Source: Psococerastis gibbosa (Eukaryota > Arthropoda > Insecta > Psocodea > Psocidae). From it: DNA of 64,000 nt. Positions 21,502 to 34,037 of this stretch are shown here, one piece after another. The notes under the pieces were generated by a model that saw only the letters and a program-made list of their open reading frames with translations, ran no database searches and had not been told where the DNA came from. Within the stretch, counting starts at the first letter, position 1. Each line of letters opens with the position of its first letter. A program made the translations under genes and the position numbers. The DNA lies in contig OZ020486.1 in the NCBI GenBank assembly GCA_963971405.1, forward strand, positions 6,657,419 through 6,721,418, given 5' to 3'.

Positions 21502-22240
21502 TGCATTCCAATTTATATGTAGTAATTATAAGGGAAGCTTTGAGATGGTCGAAATTTTCGATTCCGAGATTTCAACGGACTTACACGTTTTGAGGTCCCA
21601 GGAACCCAAAAAAGTGGATTTTACGAAGTGTCTGTCTGTATGTCTGTCTGTCTGTTCATCGATTTCCGGGCAAACTACTCGGCCGATTTTGATGAAATTT
21701 AAATTTTGCGTATAGGTTCACAAAAATCATACCTCAAGACCATTTTATTTTTATTTTGGGCTAACTCAATTTGGGGGGGTTTTATTCACAAAAAACTCCA
21801 AAAAACGTCTAAAAAAATTATTTCTCAAAAACGGCTCCAACGATTTCTTTTAAATTCACATATATTGTAGTCGTTATTAATCTTAACGAAATGCAGGGGG
21901 TCGCTTGCCCCTTGATAGTTTGCTTCTGGGGGTAAAAAAATAAAAATAACTTAATTTTCATGAAAAATGACAAAAAAATAATTTTTCTGTATAACCTTTC
22001 TATAGATGATTTCTACCTTCAGGTATGTTTTAGGTGATGAATAGGGTAACAAAAACGGGAACGTTGCATTCCCAAAAATATATTTGCTTCTGTGCAAAAA
22101 ATTATTTTTTGAGAAATTATGGGAAATTCACGGTCCAATACATTACTGTTTATGTATTATTGTTACTACTGTTAAAATGTATTGGTCTGTTCGTTCCAGA
22201 ATATGAATTAAGTTTTAAGGGGTTTTAAATATATGTTTTG
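21502..22240 (+). repeat. Repeat R, copy 2 (3' end lost)
   Basis: Same block order as the 19154 copy, including GTCTGTCTGTCTGT at about 21637-21652. It lacks the ...GGAAAGCATGTTCGAG end. The 'SVCLSV' reading frame is only the translated (GTCT) repeat. Confidence 0.6.
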
Positions 22241-23080
22241 CACCTACATTTTCAAAATTTTCCCCCGGGCCCCCTCTTTGGATTAAATGCAATATTATTT
22301 CTATACTATCTTAACCGTCGTAATGATAACATTACTGTTTCTTCAGCATATCCGCAAAATATTATTATAAGCCTGTATTCGCACCGAGGCTAAAACCTCC
22401 AATAAATTGCCTATGCTATCATATATACGAGTAACACCATAACCTCTAATGAATACACTAGATAGAATTGCAGTCGCCTCAGCCACCCCCGAAAAAAATC
22501 CTGGCTACGGGCTTGTCATGAATACGAGCTAGTAACACCATAACTTGTAAAGAAGACACTACATACAATTCAGTGATCAAGAAAAAAATTTACTCCAAAT
22601 ATAGGATTATACAGCACCCCGCAAAAATTCCTAGTTACGCCCTAGGCTCGACCTGTTCATCCTGGCAAGAGGCATTAAAAGAAAAAGAATATATTCGAGG
22701 GCGCTAATTCTTCACCTTGCCACCAGCGCTAGAGTACCTAGGCCCGGCACTGCATGAAAGAGACACGATTTGAAAGCGACGTGTAGCGCAGGTGGTTTTT
22801 CACACTCAAGCGACTCGCGCGCAGTCTGAAAATGTTGGTGATGGAGAGAAAACGTACTATATTGCTTTACTCGTGCTATACAGGCGGATTAAAAAAGAAT
22901 AGGAGAAAGAATTCAATGGGTGCACCCTATGCTGATGAACAGAAGCCATCAGGGAGCGTTTTACGTCCAGTTCGAAGAATTAAGGAAGCTAACTAAAGAA
23001 TTGGTGGAAAATTCTCACAATATAGTCCAAATAAGGCCTCGCCGGCCTATATAGTCATTGCATTGTCAGGATATGTAGAG

Positions 23081-23255
23081 TAGTGGTACAGACTCCAACT
23101 TTCACCCGAAAGGTTGTTGGTTCGAGTCCCTCACTTGCTACATTTTCAGGCCATGCTTCGGAGGGCACGTGAAGCAGGCGGTCCAGAGTCTTCTTAGTTG
23201 AGTGTAAGAGAGGGCTTTATAGCCCTAACTCCGCTGGGTTGGCTTAGTAATAGAA
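23081..23255 (+). repeat. tRNA-derived SINE B
   Basis: A-box-like GTAGAGTAGTGGTACAGAC, then CAACTTTCACCCGAAAGGTT and B-box GGTTCGAGTCCC, followed by a body (CATGCTTCGGAGGGCA, AGCAGGCGGTCC, GTGTAAGAGAGGGCTTTATA) ending with AAGCCC/TAACTCCGC and a TTACTA tail. Other copies lie at 15590, 24747, 55838 and 61015. Confidence 0.65.
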
Positions 23256-23821
23256 GAAAAAGTCAATATTTATTGATTCTATAAAGTCGTGTACATACTG
23301 TATGTATATCACCATGAATGACAATGAATCGTATAAAATAAAATCAACCAACAAAAAATTAGGTGCTTAAGGTTGAATGAATTCAGGCAACAGTGAATGT
23401 ATGCCTGTCTACAAAACTCATTGCACCTTCATAAAATCGTCAAGTCAACCCTAATTAGTACCTATAGTCATGAAAAGTAGGCTCGAACCTTAATTTATAA
23501 GGAATTCAAGCCCCTCAAAAAATGAGGTAGGTTTTTTCTGCCCTCCACCAGTCTTACTATGCTATTCTCTTGAATTTATGTTTTTTTTTACTTTTGCTTC
23601 GAGGACCACTGTATCTTTCGTCAGTAAGTTAATTTTTAGATTTTTCTTTCCACGATTTATCCTACTTTAATGTGCACAAAATTGTTTTGTTCTCCGGATA
23701 ATGGAGAGATTTTATAATATAAAATAGATACATTCACCTCTACAGTGAATTCTGACAAAATTTGCATGCTTCCGCGCTATTAGGGAGATTCATCTACCTA
23801 TTGAGGTGACGACCAATAACC

Positions 23822-23990
23822 GAAATTAGAGGATATGGAAAAAACTGGGCTTGGCAGGATTCGAACCCACGATCTACGCCTAACCGGGGCGTCGTCTTAA
23901 CCTCGGTTATAACGTGGTGGTTACCTCTTTAACCAAAGTTAATTTAATGTCAGTGTTATATATACCATATAATACTACAATATATTGAAT
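23822..23990 (-). repeat. tRNA-derived SINE A copy
   Basis: Minus-strand copy facing the plus-strand copy at 24119, tail-out. It has a better anticodon stem (ACGCC/GGCGT) than the other copies. B-box GGGTTCGAATCC. Confidence 0.6.
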
Positions 23991-24118
23991 AAAGCATTGC
24001 CTTTATGCAATTAAGTAAGCTCACAGACCTGTTCGGTAAGATAGTTGTGTAGTTGACCTAACCTGTCTAGCAACACGAATCATGCCAATTAGAGCATAAG
24101 TAGAGGATTTGGCATTTA

Positions 24119-24290
24119 CTGGACTTGTGGTCCAGCGGTTAAGACGACGTCCCAGTTAGGCGTAGATCGTGGGTTCGAATCCCCACAAGCCCAGTTTTTT
24201 CCATATCCTCTAATCTCGGTTATAACGAGGTGGTTACCTCTTTAACCAAAGTTAATTTAATATCAGTGTTATAATATATACTACAATATA
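24119..24290 (+). repeat. tRNA-derived SINE A
   Basis: A cloverleaf-like head: GGACTTGTGG pairs with CCACAAGCCC, A-box GTCCAGCGGTTAAGACG, T-arm GTGGGTTCGAATCCCCAC. The 3' body (CATATCCTCTAAT, GTGGTTACCTCTTTAACC, AATATCAGTGTTAT) is shared with the copies at 18590, 23822 and 63735. Multiple copies and a poor anticodon arm argue against a working tRNA gene. Confidence 0.7.
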
Positions 24291-24379
24291 TGACGCCCAA
24301 TGTTCAACTTTCCGAAAATTTCTTCACAACTTCTCATTTCATGACCCCCCTCAGCCTAAAACCACCCTCCGTTCAAAAT

Positions 24380-24410
24380 GTTATATATATATATATATAT
24401 ATAATATATG
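24380..24410. repeat. (TA)n microsatellite
   Basis: Uninterrupted TA dinucleotides for about 30 bp. Confidence 0.9.
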
Positions 24411-24746
24411 TAGGTGTATTTATTTTATGTATGTATGTATATCGATTTTAGGAAACACTCTTAACTTCCGTAAATATTATCCGATTTTGATGAAACTTGG
24501 CACAAAAATTGATCATACAAATGTCATGGTCGAGTTCGTTAACCAGCTAGATTCACTATTTGGTTGCAAGATGGTGGCCGATTGAAACCTTATCTAATTC
24601 ATATCTCACTCAATATTAGTCGCAGAGGAATGAATTAAAATCTGACTGAAAGCCCGGATTATTATCTACGAGAATGGTAAGCAACATTTTTACGAAAAGC
24701 AACCATTTTAAATAAATACATAAATAAATAAGGACTTTTTATTGTT

Positions 24747-24882
24747 TCTATTACTAAGCCTAGCGGAGTTAGGGCTATAAAGCCCTCTCTTACACTCAAC
24801 TAGGTAGGCCCGGGACCGCCTGCTTTACATGCCCTCCGAAGCATGGCCAGAAAATGTAGCCAGTGTGGCGTCCAGTCAAAGT
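24747..24882 (-). repeat. tRNA-derived SINE B, 3' body only
   Basis: The inverse of the body of the 23081 copy (TTACTAAGCC, AGCCCTCTCTTACACTCAAC, GGACCGCCTGCTTTACATG, GAAGCATGGCC); the tRNA-like head is lost. Confidence 0.6.
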
Positions 24883-25934
24883 GAAAATAATTTGATAAAT
24901 AAAAGTTCATAGGTATGGTTCGAAATTCGGAACACAAGAGTGTTTTGTGTGTTGATGTTGTGGTGGGGAAAATAATTATATATTTTTTAGTAGCATAGTA
25001 TATAGGAAAAGTGGGGCCTGTATTTGCATGGAATCTCCCTACACCTGATCGGCGAGAGCTGAAAGGGATTTTTTTAAATATCTTTCTCTATATAAACTGT
25101 GTTTTTCCTTTCCATCCCAAATCAGTGGTAATTTATTGTATGTAACTATATGATTTCCAACACGTGGCTGGAGTGTACACATGTCGTATATTTATAAAAG
25201 GGTAGCGAAAAAACGCCGTGGCATGTGTGATATATCGATATATGAGAGTGGAATCGATACTCGATATTAGGATGGTACTTACTACATACAGAAAAGAAAG
25301 AAAATATTGGAAAAAGACAAACAAATGAACAGTTCAACAGGCTGAGCTGACAACAGTTCTGCGTACTTGACCTTGGTTCCCTGGTCATCTTAATAGCTTT
25401 ATTTTGACTCTATTTAGCCTATGGCGAGAACCACCCGCTTACACTGCTCGGCCGCGGAATCGTAGATTGACTGAGCCCTGAGCCGCCGATGGCCGCCATT
25501 CGAGCCTGGACTTAACCAGCTACCGGTAACTGGTAAAGGGTCTTGTCCGGGCTTATGTAATTGTGTTATGTTATGTTTCATAGTCCAATTCAATATCAAC
25601 TGAGGGCTGCCCTGGACCAGTTCCAAATTGGTGTCCAGCAAAGGCCACCATTAAATATAGTGAAAATAAATAAATTTATGCTGTATATAGCAGTGTTCGG
25701 TAAGCTTTTCGCACAAAAGAGCCAAATTCCGGGTTTTCTGAAGCTGAGACCTTTCCAAATGCGCCAACGATTGCAGAAGGATTTTCACCACAATTTAAAC
25801 TTGCGCGGCATTCTTGTGAGTTGGGTCTTGTAGTAAACAACATAAAAAAGCAGCACAAATAACTAACTCTATGTAATCTGTAATGTTTTAGAATGGACTG
25901 TAGACAAAACCATTCTAAAACACCCATGACTTCC

Positions 25935-25962
25935 GCACACACACACACACACACACACACAC
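25935..25962. repeat. (CA)n microsatellite
   Basis: Fourteen CA units. Confidence 0.9.
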
Positions 25963-26509
25963 CGACCGGCGCAAATACTCGAAAGAGTCCCGGGCCTTAA
26001 AAAAACAGAAAAAAAAGAAAAAAATCTGTATGCCATGCTGTCACGATAAAAAAGTTAAAGAGATAGTGATAGCCCCTTCACAAGATAAATCCCGCAGCCC
26101 AAAGTTTCAAATTTGGTTCGCAAGCCGACCACTGTAGGCTTGAATTTGGCAGATAGGGTTCGAACTATTCACCTTCATTCATCATATACCAATGGCCATG
26201 GTCAATGACATGCCCTGTTGTCCGTGCACCAAGACACCGGGAGCATGGCCCCCCTCCCTCTAATACCATGTAACAGTAAAATTTTCAAATCCTCAATGGA
26301 CCAAAAAATTCCTACAAGAGTATAGCCGCCCCTGCAAGAGGTGACCTTATATACATTTGGGTAATCATCCAAACGGCAGCTGGTGTTGACTCGTGATTTT
26401 AGAACCTGAGCCTATCTATGTTTAGCTTGCGTAGAGACTCGTTAATGCAGACGAAACAAAAACCAGGTATACGACTGCAGCTGCTCCTTGTAGCATCTCT
26501 TAAGAATTG

Positions 26510-27420
26510 TCGGGCCGGCAACCACCTTAATCAATGAAGGCAATGCCGAAGAATTCGGCCCAGGGGGTTTAACGTCGTCGAGAGTAATTTGAGGAGTCAA
26601 CCTGCAGTCTTAAGTGGTCCATTTACGGTCCAGCTAGTAGTCCTACAATAATACAAACTGTCCATTCGTTTATTTCAGTTATTCACGCCTAACTTCGGTA
26701 TCGGGCAGGCAACCAGGGACGGATCCTGTGCCCATTTAGGGAGGGGGGGGGGGGGTTAGTTGGGGTCAAAATAGAATAAACATATGTAGAATCGTAAGGC
26801 TGCTCGCAGGGCAGAAAGTAAGTAAGTACTGTAAGTTACAGTCGTTCTATTGGTTTGTACTTTCAGGCACTCAATTGTTCACCACTAACTTCAGTGTCTA
26901 GCCGGTAACCACGTCTTAATCAATTATTATTATTATTATATTGATCCAGTACAATACATTATATTGATACAAAATACAATGAACCTGATGCCGAAGAATT
27001 TATAGTTTGGAAGGGAGTTTTACGTCGTCGAGAGTAATTTGAGTCAAACTACACTGCAGTGGCGGCGCTTGAAATTTTAAGGCGGGGTGCCATGGAGGGG
27101 CATGACTTCTATCTGGGGGGGGGGGGGTCAATGAAAAAAAAAACACTTTTCATTGGGAGTAGGTATACCGTTCAATAATTCTGCAATTTAAAAAGATGTA
27201 AAATATCTCAAAACTGGGGGGCCCCGGAGGGGCCGGATGAACTGTTGGGGGGGGGGCAGGCCCCCTCGGGCACCCCCGTAGCGCCGCCACTGGTCCTAAA
27301 GTCTTAAGGGGTCCAGTTGCTGTCCAGCGAGGAGTCTTACAGACGGTCTATGACTATCAACCGCTCCCCCCTAACTGCGGTGTTGGGGTAATCCAGGTTT
27401 GTCCGCAGCGACGGGAGCCA
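26510..27420. repeat. Duplicated unit, second copy interrupted by an element
   Basis: 26510-26715 and 26880-27400 share the order 'GCCGAAGAATT', 'ACGTCGTCGAGAGTAATTTG', 'AGTCTTAAG.GGTCCA', 'TCCAGC.AG.AGTC', 'CTAACT.CGGT'. The second copy has 27057-27292 inserted at 'gtcaa...agtcttaag'. This gives an empty-site and filled-site pair in the same window. Confidence 0.5.
27057..27292. mobile_element. hAT-like terminal-inverted-repeat element without a clear target duplication
   Basis: CAGTGGCGGCGCT at the left and AGCGCCGCCACTG at the right, 236 bp, G-rich inside. The flanks (CTACACTG and GTCCTAAA) do not match, so decay or rearrangement is assumed. Confidence 0.5.
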
Positions 27421-28154
27421 GCAAAACTTCGGCTCAAAAAGAAACCGATTCCTTCTTCTAAGTTGAAATAGGCTAGTTCACTACATTATAAATTGCAAAC
27501 TATGGCAACTAATAAATTCCACAATCTTGTTTTAAAAGATAGACTAATCATAGACTTAAAATGTAATCTTTGATGGGCGTTTAAAATTCCAGTTATCCGG
27601 TTATTTAAAATCATATAATGATATAAAATCTACAGATTGGTATTTCCGAAACCTGAAAGAACCGAAAAATGTAGGGCCATAATGTAGAAATTTTATCACC
27701 TGAGCCTGTCGCTGGTGGAATATGCAGACATGGAATTCCTCAGGTCCTATGGCCTGGAATAAAACCGCCCTATCCTATTTCCCACGGTCCATCAAGGTAC
27801 AGGGCCCAGGTATGTCAAACGGTCCTTAAAGAAGCCCCTTTCGTAAATGCCTGGTCTCTTGAAAAATTATTATGAATAGCTCTACGATACATTAGTAGAT
27901 TTTCACATAAAAAACGGACCCCTAATGATAATATCGTAAACTGTTGGGCAGTGCTGGGTTTGGCTATAGGGCCAGGAGGGTCATGGCCCCCACGAAAAAG
28001 GGGCACCTACAAAAAGTAACAAATACAAAATCGGACAAAAGTGGTAGGACGTTGGGCAAGCTGTTTTAGACGGTCCCTGGGTAACCTCGTTGTCCAGTGA
28101 GCTCCCGATAGCAGTCTTTTGTCAGATGGATGTGGTAATGGCTGTATGCCCTTA

Positions 28155-28156
<2 letters not shown>

Positions 28157-28189
<33 letters not shown>
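28157..28189. repeat. Poly(A) tract
   Basis: More than 30 consecutive A. A second tract of about 22 A lies at 28789-28810. No recognisable retrocopy adjoins either. Confidence 0.8.
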
Positions 28190-28190
<1 letters not shown>

Positions 28191-28393
28191 CAATAGATAA
28201 AAAAAGTCAAAACAATAGATAGACTAAAGCAAACAACCTTGTCGAAATATTTGGCAGGATTTTTCATCTTACATCTCTATTTGCCATGGGTTCCATATTA
28301 TATGGTAACTATTTGTGTTGGTTTTACGTGGCAAGTGGATTTTATCTATAGTTAGTCTTCACTGGTTTTTCTCGGTGGGGGGGGGGGTGCCCA

Positions 28394-28539
28394 CAGGGCC
28401 GTAACCAGGATTTTATTTCGGGGAGGGCTGCGATCCTGTTAAATGTCGCACGTCTCGAAATTTCAATTCCATCTACTATAAAGTCAAAACATTTCGGAGG
28501 GGGTTACAACCTCCCCCCTCCCATCTGGTTACGGGTCTG
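28394..28539. mobile_element. Short TIR element, 'GGCCGTAACCAG' type
   Basis: CAGGGCCGTAACCAGGATTT at the left and CTGGTTACGGGTCTG at the right. It is related in its ends to 43846-44001. No matching 8-bp duplication. Confidence 0.4.
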
Positions 28540-28845
28540 TGATTTCGAGCTATATCCAACAGCCATTTGAGGATGTGAGGTCGAAAGAGTTCCAGAACTG
28601 TAGCTAATTGGTTTTAGTCACAGCCAACCACAGCAGCCGTAGCCAGAGGTGCAGGGAAGGGGGGAAACGCCCCCTAAAGATTAATTGACGAGTTAATGGT
28701 TAATGGATTCTACATTATGACATCTCATTTATGACTGTACAAGTATGATGAAAATTGCATGAGAAATTAGACTTTGCTGTGCACACAAAAAAAAAAAAAA
28801 AAAAAAAAACGGGAAGTGTTGGGTCCATCGTCCATTTGCTCATAA

Positions 28846-29222
28846 TGGCAAACCTGAGTTGCCGGTATTTTATTTCTCTGCGAACTTTAATTTCTCATGA
28901 AATATGGAACGCAGAACAATGAGAAAAATGCTGAATGGTAAGAAGAATTTTTTCTCCTAATTTTTATATATAATATGTTGCAATCATCAGTACCGATCGG
29001 CTATAGTTAGTGAACTTGATAAATAACGGTCGGCTGGAGTTCAAGTTGGAGGAGTTCATCAACTGTGGCGAATTGGGGTTAGTTAAGGCCACATACTATG
29101 CATCAAAATTAGGTGAAAAAATTCTTCTTGCCACTCAGCATTTTTTCATTGTTCTCCGTTCCATATTTCATGAGAAATTGAAGTTTGAACAGAAATTGAA
29201 TATGGGTGACTCCGGTTGGCCC
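28846..29222. repeat. Foldback element with about 135-bp arms
   Basis: 28846-28980 and 29086-29222 are inverted copies (blocks TTTCTCATGAAATATGGAAC, AACAATGA.AAAA.TGCTGA, AAGAAGAATTTTTTC), about 85 percent alike, around a 105-bp centre. The target duplication is unclear. Confidence 0.65.
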
Positions 29223-31564
29223 TTAAACTAATTTTATAAAATAATTTTTTGTAAATCCGTCGGTGTAAATAGTCTGCTTTTTTTAAAGCTTGCACCTTTT
29301 ACTCATTTTGAACCTAATTCTTATGTCGTTGTGTCTGATGAACGAGGAATTAATTAATTTAGTCAAAAAATAACCCTTGCTTACAAAATTGGGAAATTTC
29401 TGCCTAGCCTGCAGCAAACAGCACAGTATACAAGAGATCGGTATAAAAAAAATCAAGCATTCAGTCGTTTTCAAAGTTACATGGCAGAGAAATCACTTAA
29501 AGCTTTGATCCTTTGAGCTAACAGAAAGCCTGGGAGATGTGTTGCAATATGAAGGGGTGAAGCTTAAAACCCCTTTCAGAGGCAGGTGAAAGCCTCTTTC
29601 ATTACTGAATGGAATGAAATACGCAAAACGTCCCATTGGACAAAAACTACAAGCCAGAACTTCAACTTAGGGTGCAATCGAAGATAGTATGCTAAGGTGT
29701 ATGCGGTTTGGCAAACTGTCATTGGCTAGTTGCGGTCAGTAATGAGCAAAAAAGAATGCTTGCCGACATCAGGACATCAGTAATCATTCTTGGCGTTCGA
29801 GCTCACCTCAACCTATACCCTATATGAGGTGGTTGGGCGAAGTCATAGAGGTTATACAATAGATCAGGAGTTCATTTTCGTATGTTCGACAAGTAGAAGA
29901 AGTACAAAGTTATTTCATACTTTTGCAATTTATTTTTAGAGTTTGTTTTTTATAAGCAAAACGAAAGTTTCCACTATTTGTTTTCGCAGTTTCGCCGCGG
30001 CAGTCGGTAACCTTGACAAATTGTCCTCATAATATGCTACCCTTTGGTACTAGTAATGGAGTTCTTTTGGATAGGAAATGCATGCGCCTACCAATCAGAT
30101 GATGGATCCTACCGTGTCCAACCTATCAAAACTTTGAGGTTTGAAGTCAAATCACTATGGATTTCTATACTGAAGGGGTTCATTACGTTGTTCGGGAATG
30201 AGGGCGCCGTTTTGATAAGCAGGTCTTGTCTGATGCATCGTATCTTAATTCATTAACTAATTTTTTTAGATATTATTTCTTTTATATTATAACTATAACT
30301 TAACTATATCTTATTATTTTATTTTATTTTTATTATTTTATTTTATTTATAGCTTACATTAACCATACCGGTAGTTCATAAAAGTAAACAAATGTAATGT
30401 GTATTATCCATCCCGTGGCTGTAGACCGTTACCAATATATGGCTGCTAGTGTAGCCTGCACAAGATACAAGATAAGTACCCAATTTTGCTGGGAAAATAG
30501 CCTGCACAAGCTAAGTATAGAGTTTTGACCGGGTCCAGGTATCCGTTCTGCTATGCTGCAATGTGTAATAAGACTTCGATAATTTTTACGTTGGCACTTA
30601 TCTCTGATAGTTGGCTTATGGTTAACAGGTGCCCCGTAAGGGATAATATGGCTCCCACCGTTCCAGTTAAAATATTTCTATGGTATTATCAAAGTTTATA
30701 TATTTCATAATTCCTGGGGCGAAAAACTAAACAAAATTGTTTTGTTTACATTTTAATACTAATACTAAACTAATACCAATTAATGACATAGTAGGCCTGC
30801 AGCGCTAGAGGTGTTAAATGAACAATTTCCCAAGTTAGCCATTGTGGAACGAGAATTTAATTAGTTTAATTATAAATTTAATTATTCCAAAATTTTGGAA
30901 AGATAAACAAACTCGTCCCCCACTCCCTGCACAAACATTAGCAGATGCTGCGCCTGCGTAGGCCTACTAAAACCAATACAAAAAATTCCTACAACCATAT
31001 CTGTGCCCTACAAAATCGCAAAACAAAAAACCTCAAAGAAAGGAATAAGGATGCTAAAGAATGAGGGAACTGCGCAATAACAAACAAATATGGCGTTGCC
31101 GCAGGCTGCCTCACAGATTGGAAGCCTTGAAATCCCAAAAACTGTGCAGGGGAGTCTTATAAAGGCCACGGGCCTTTTATACTGTTGAAGAAGGAAGCGA
31201 TTGGGCTAAGGGGCATCTGTCTTCACCAGGTGGCGAGCGTCTCTAGTTTTTGTTCTTTGCCGCGAAAGGATTTTACCGATTGTTTGGGGGCCTGAAAAGG
31301 TCACGTCGGCGCAAGCTGAGGATCATTGAAACGGGTACCAGGGCACGCGACATATTTTTGTATCATAAGCCCTAAGTGGCACCTTGTTGGCTTGTTGTTC
31401 CGCTTCTGACGCTGATTGGTTTACCCAATGTGGCGATGTTGAATTGTTATCTATATAACTTCTCATGAGCTCCGGACGCTCCGGTCTCCAGGGACCAGAC
31501 CATACTCTCAACGACCTCATCACAACAAACATATTTATTTGTTTGTTTTTGTTTTATTTTTTAA

Positions 31565-31735
31565 AAAGGTTAATCCCATACAAACAATTCAATGAATGTA
31601 TTCGATTGACCTCTTCAGTCGCCTCACTAAGTTACCTAATAGGTACTTGTGTCGAGCAATGACACGTTTCCGATCGCATGGCGTGTAGAGACTCGCACAT
31701 GTACAAGCACGCTACCACCTGGCCATCGAAGTCGA
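31565..31735 (+). repeat. Interspersed repeat F
   Basis: 'ACAAACAATTCAATGAATGT', 'CGCCTCACTAAG', 'ACTTGTGTCGAG', 'AGAGACTCGCACA', 'CTACCACC.GGCCA'. Other copies are at 32795 (inverse), 56558 and 61305. Confidence 0.55.
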
Positions 31736-32794
31736 TATGATTCCATAGCAGCTGCCCAAAGGCCAAAATAGCTTCAGAGCACTTCATTTTTATTACAGTA
31801 GCAAGGCCGTAGCCAGAGCCCCCATCCCCCCGAAAATATTTGCAGCTAGATAGAATGTAGTTTTAAATATATTGATGATACCTTATCTGCGTTGACGTCA
31901 GGTGGACCCCCGAAAAAAAAAAATCTGGCTAAGGGTGATTCTGGTGTTAAGCGGTTAAGTTAGTTTATAGTTTGTAAACATACGATATATTGCCGCTCTG
32001 GCCGATTAACAAAATAAGGCTAGCGAGTTCATCTTAGCAAGATTTACATGAAAATTTTAATTCCCGCTGTTTTTATAATTTTTGTAAACTTTTTCTTACA
32101 TTTCGCGGCTAATGAGAGAAATTAATATTTTTGGCCACCCCTGGCTTCTAAAGATATACTCGGTATCAAGCAAGGCTTTAGTGGAGTATAGCACATGGAC
32201 AGATAGAGGGAGCCCCAAATTTTTTGGTAAATCTACTGTAAATTAAGTCTGTCGATGACTCTGTTTAATTTATTGAATTGAAATTAAGGCAATATACAGT
32301 ATAATCGGCAGGGGTTACTGTATTTTCCTAATATTGTATAACTCCAATAGGCATCAGGTAGTTTTGGGGTAAAATTTGGAGCAACAGGGTGTGTGGGTCA
32401 GGGGTTAAGGCAGGCGGCAGCTCACAGCTGCTTTAGTGCTTTGACAAGACCACGTGTGCCAGGCCGCCCGCAGCTGCTCTAGCCTACCTGCCTCAGTGCA
32501 CCCCTAACATCCATATCTATAATGCTACCCCCCGGCATTTGGGACCAGCTGTTGCTCATCGTGCTAGGTCGTTTTTGTCTATATTTGTCAAATTATTCCA
32601 ATATTATGCGTGTCTACAGTCTGCTTCTGCAGCTTGTGTTACGTTTAATACGCCTTGTTGTTAGGGGGTAACCAGATTTCAGGAAGAAAAAAAGATTACA
32701 TGTCAATGGGGACGGGGTGATTGTAACTTACAGCATTGTGCCCAGTCTTTCTTGGGAAGGTATGATTGTAGGTTATTTATAAGGGCTAGACTAC

Positions 32795-33000
32795 ACATTC
32801 TGAAATTAAGCAACTTCGGTGGCTAGGTGCATGCTTGTACTTGTGTGAGTCTCTATTCTCTATATATGCACCTTGCGGTCGGAGACGTGTCGTAACTCGA
32901 CACAAGTACCCATTAGGTAACCGAGTGAAGCGATTGAAAAGGTTAATCGGATACGCTCTTTAAATTGTTTGTACGCGATTCAACCTTAAAAACAAACTAA
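32795..33000 (-). repeat. Repeat F, inverse copy
   Basis: The same blocks as 31565 in reverse order and orientation, about 1.1 kb away, forming a long-range inverted pair. Confidence 0.55.
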
Positions 33001-33704
33001 AAATAGGCAACTCATGTTATGCGAGTTATAAGATGGCTCCCACATGAAATGGGCTCGTCTTCGAATTCTCTTCAAGATTCTCTAGTTTAGTATCATTCTC
33101 CTAAGTTAATAATAAATATGAAGAATCCGCCACTATTTTAAACAAAACAATAATAAACATATACTGTACGTGTAACATTATTAATTTTTAAACATTGTTT
33201 TGAAATGAGTTTGGTAAAAAAAAACAAAAAAGAGAGTACGCCTTTGGCAATCGAAAAATTCTAATTTAATTATAGGCTAAGAGGTTTCCCATAGGTTGAG
33301 AAAAAATTCAATTATGGTGATGAAAAGGTTGAGAAGGTTCCAACTCAAAATCTATATTGCTTACGTGGCTGTTGGAAGTAATAATTTCCTCCTCAATAAT
33401 TTCTGTACTTTTGTAATTGTCTGAGACGGGACATGGTAAAAATGGTGAGCCGCGATAGGAAATTGAGGTTCTAATTAGTCTAATTTAGAAACCATGGTCT
33501 TAACCATCATTTAAACAAACTAACCTAACGATGTTAGCGTATTGTAGATTGTTTAAGAATAAGTCTACTCGTTCAAAAGTCAAATAAAAAGTTTTATATT
33601 GGATTTGCCAACAAGTTGCATAATAAATAAATTTCTATTCTGGGATTTTAAGTCATAAGGTTACCATATCAGCGTTACCATATCAGGACGGTTGCCTAAT
33701 AAGG

Positions 33705-34037
33705 CAGAGAGGTTCTCAAAGTGTGGTCCACCTGGGGGTCCGCGAGCACCTACAAGAAGGTCCGCGAGCACCTACCACAGGGTCTGCGAGCACCTACCAG
33801 AGGGTCCGCGAGCACCTACCACAGGGTCCGCGGCGCAGTCCCCGTACCATTTTTAGCACTAGATAGAAGTACATTATTTAGTCACATAATTTTTATATTT
33901 TTATACTCCTAGTCGGTAACTTTTCAGAGTTAGTAAAGCCGACCGTTAAATTCTTATTTCAAGGCCTATTGTTGTTGTTCTGATATGTTTGTATGATGTG
34001 TGGGGGTGTTAGGCAAATTATAGTTTGAGAACCCCTG
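33705..34037. mobile_element. Charlie/MER5-like hAT MITE containing a minisatellite
   Basis: Left CAGAGAGGTTCTCAAAGTGT GGTCC, right AGTTTGAGAACCCCTG; such GGTTCTCAAA ends are widespread in animal hAT elements. The flanks (GCCTAATAAGG and GCCTAAGG) give an imperfect 8-bp duplication. The left half holds the 22-bp minisatellite at 33734. Confidence 0.6.
33734..33832. repeat. 22-bp minisatellite, about 4.5 units
   Basis: Unit GGGTCCGCGAGCACCTACCA(CA), with small variants. It amplified from the 'GGTCCGCG' motif inside the left end of the hAT element. Confidence 0.85.

Noticed and set aside
24119..24195. A functional tRNA gene
   Set aside because: Several diverged copies with the same non-tRNA 3' body, a poor anticodon arm and no T at position 33; better explained as a SINE head.
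25414..25641. Minus-strand ORF (GHRRLRAQSIYDSAAEQ...) as a gene
   Set aside because: No start context or splice signals, and it looks like repeat-derived sequence often predicted spuriously; no function can be supported.
33734..33832. CRISPR-like array
   Set aside because: Units are contiguous with no spacers, in a eukaryotic transposon; it is a minisatellite.
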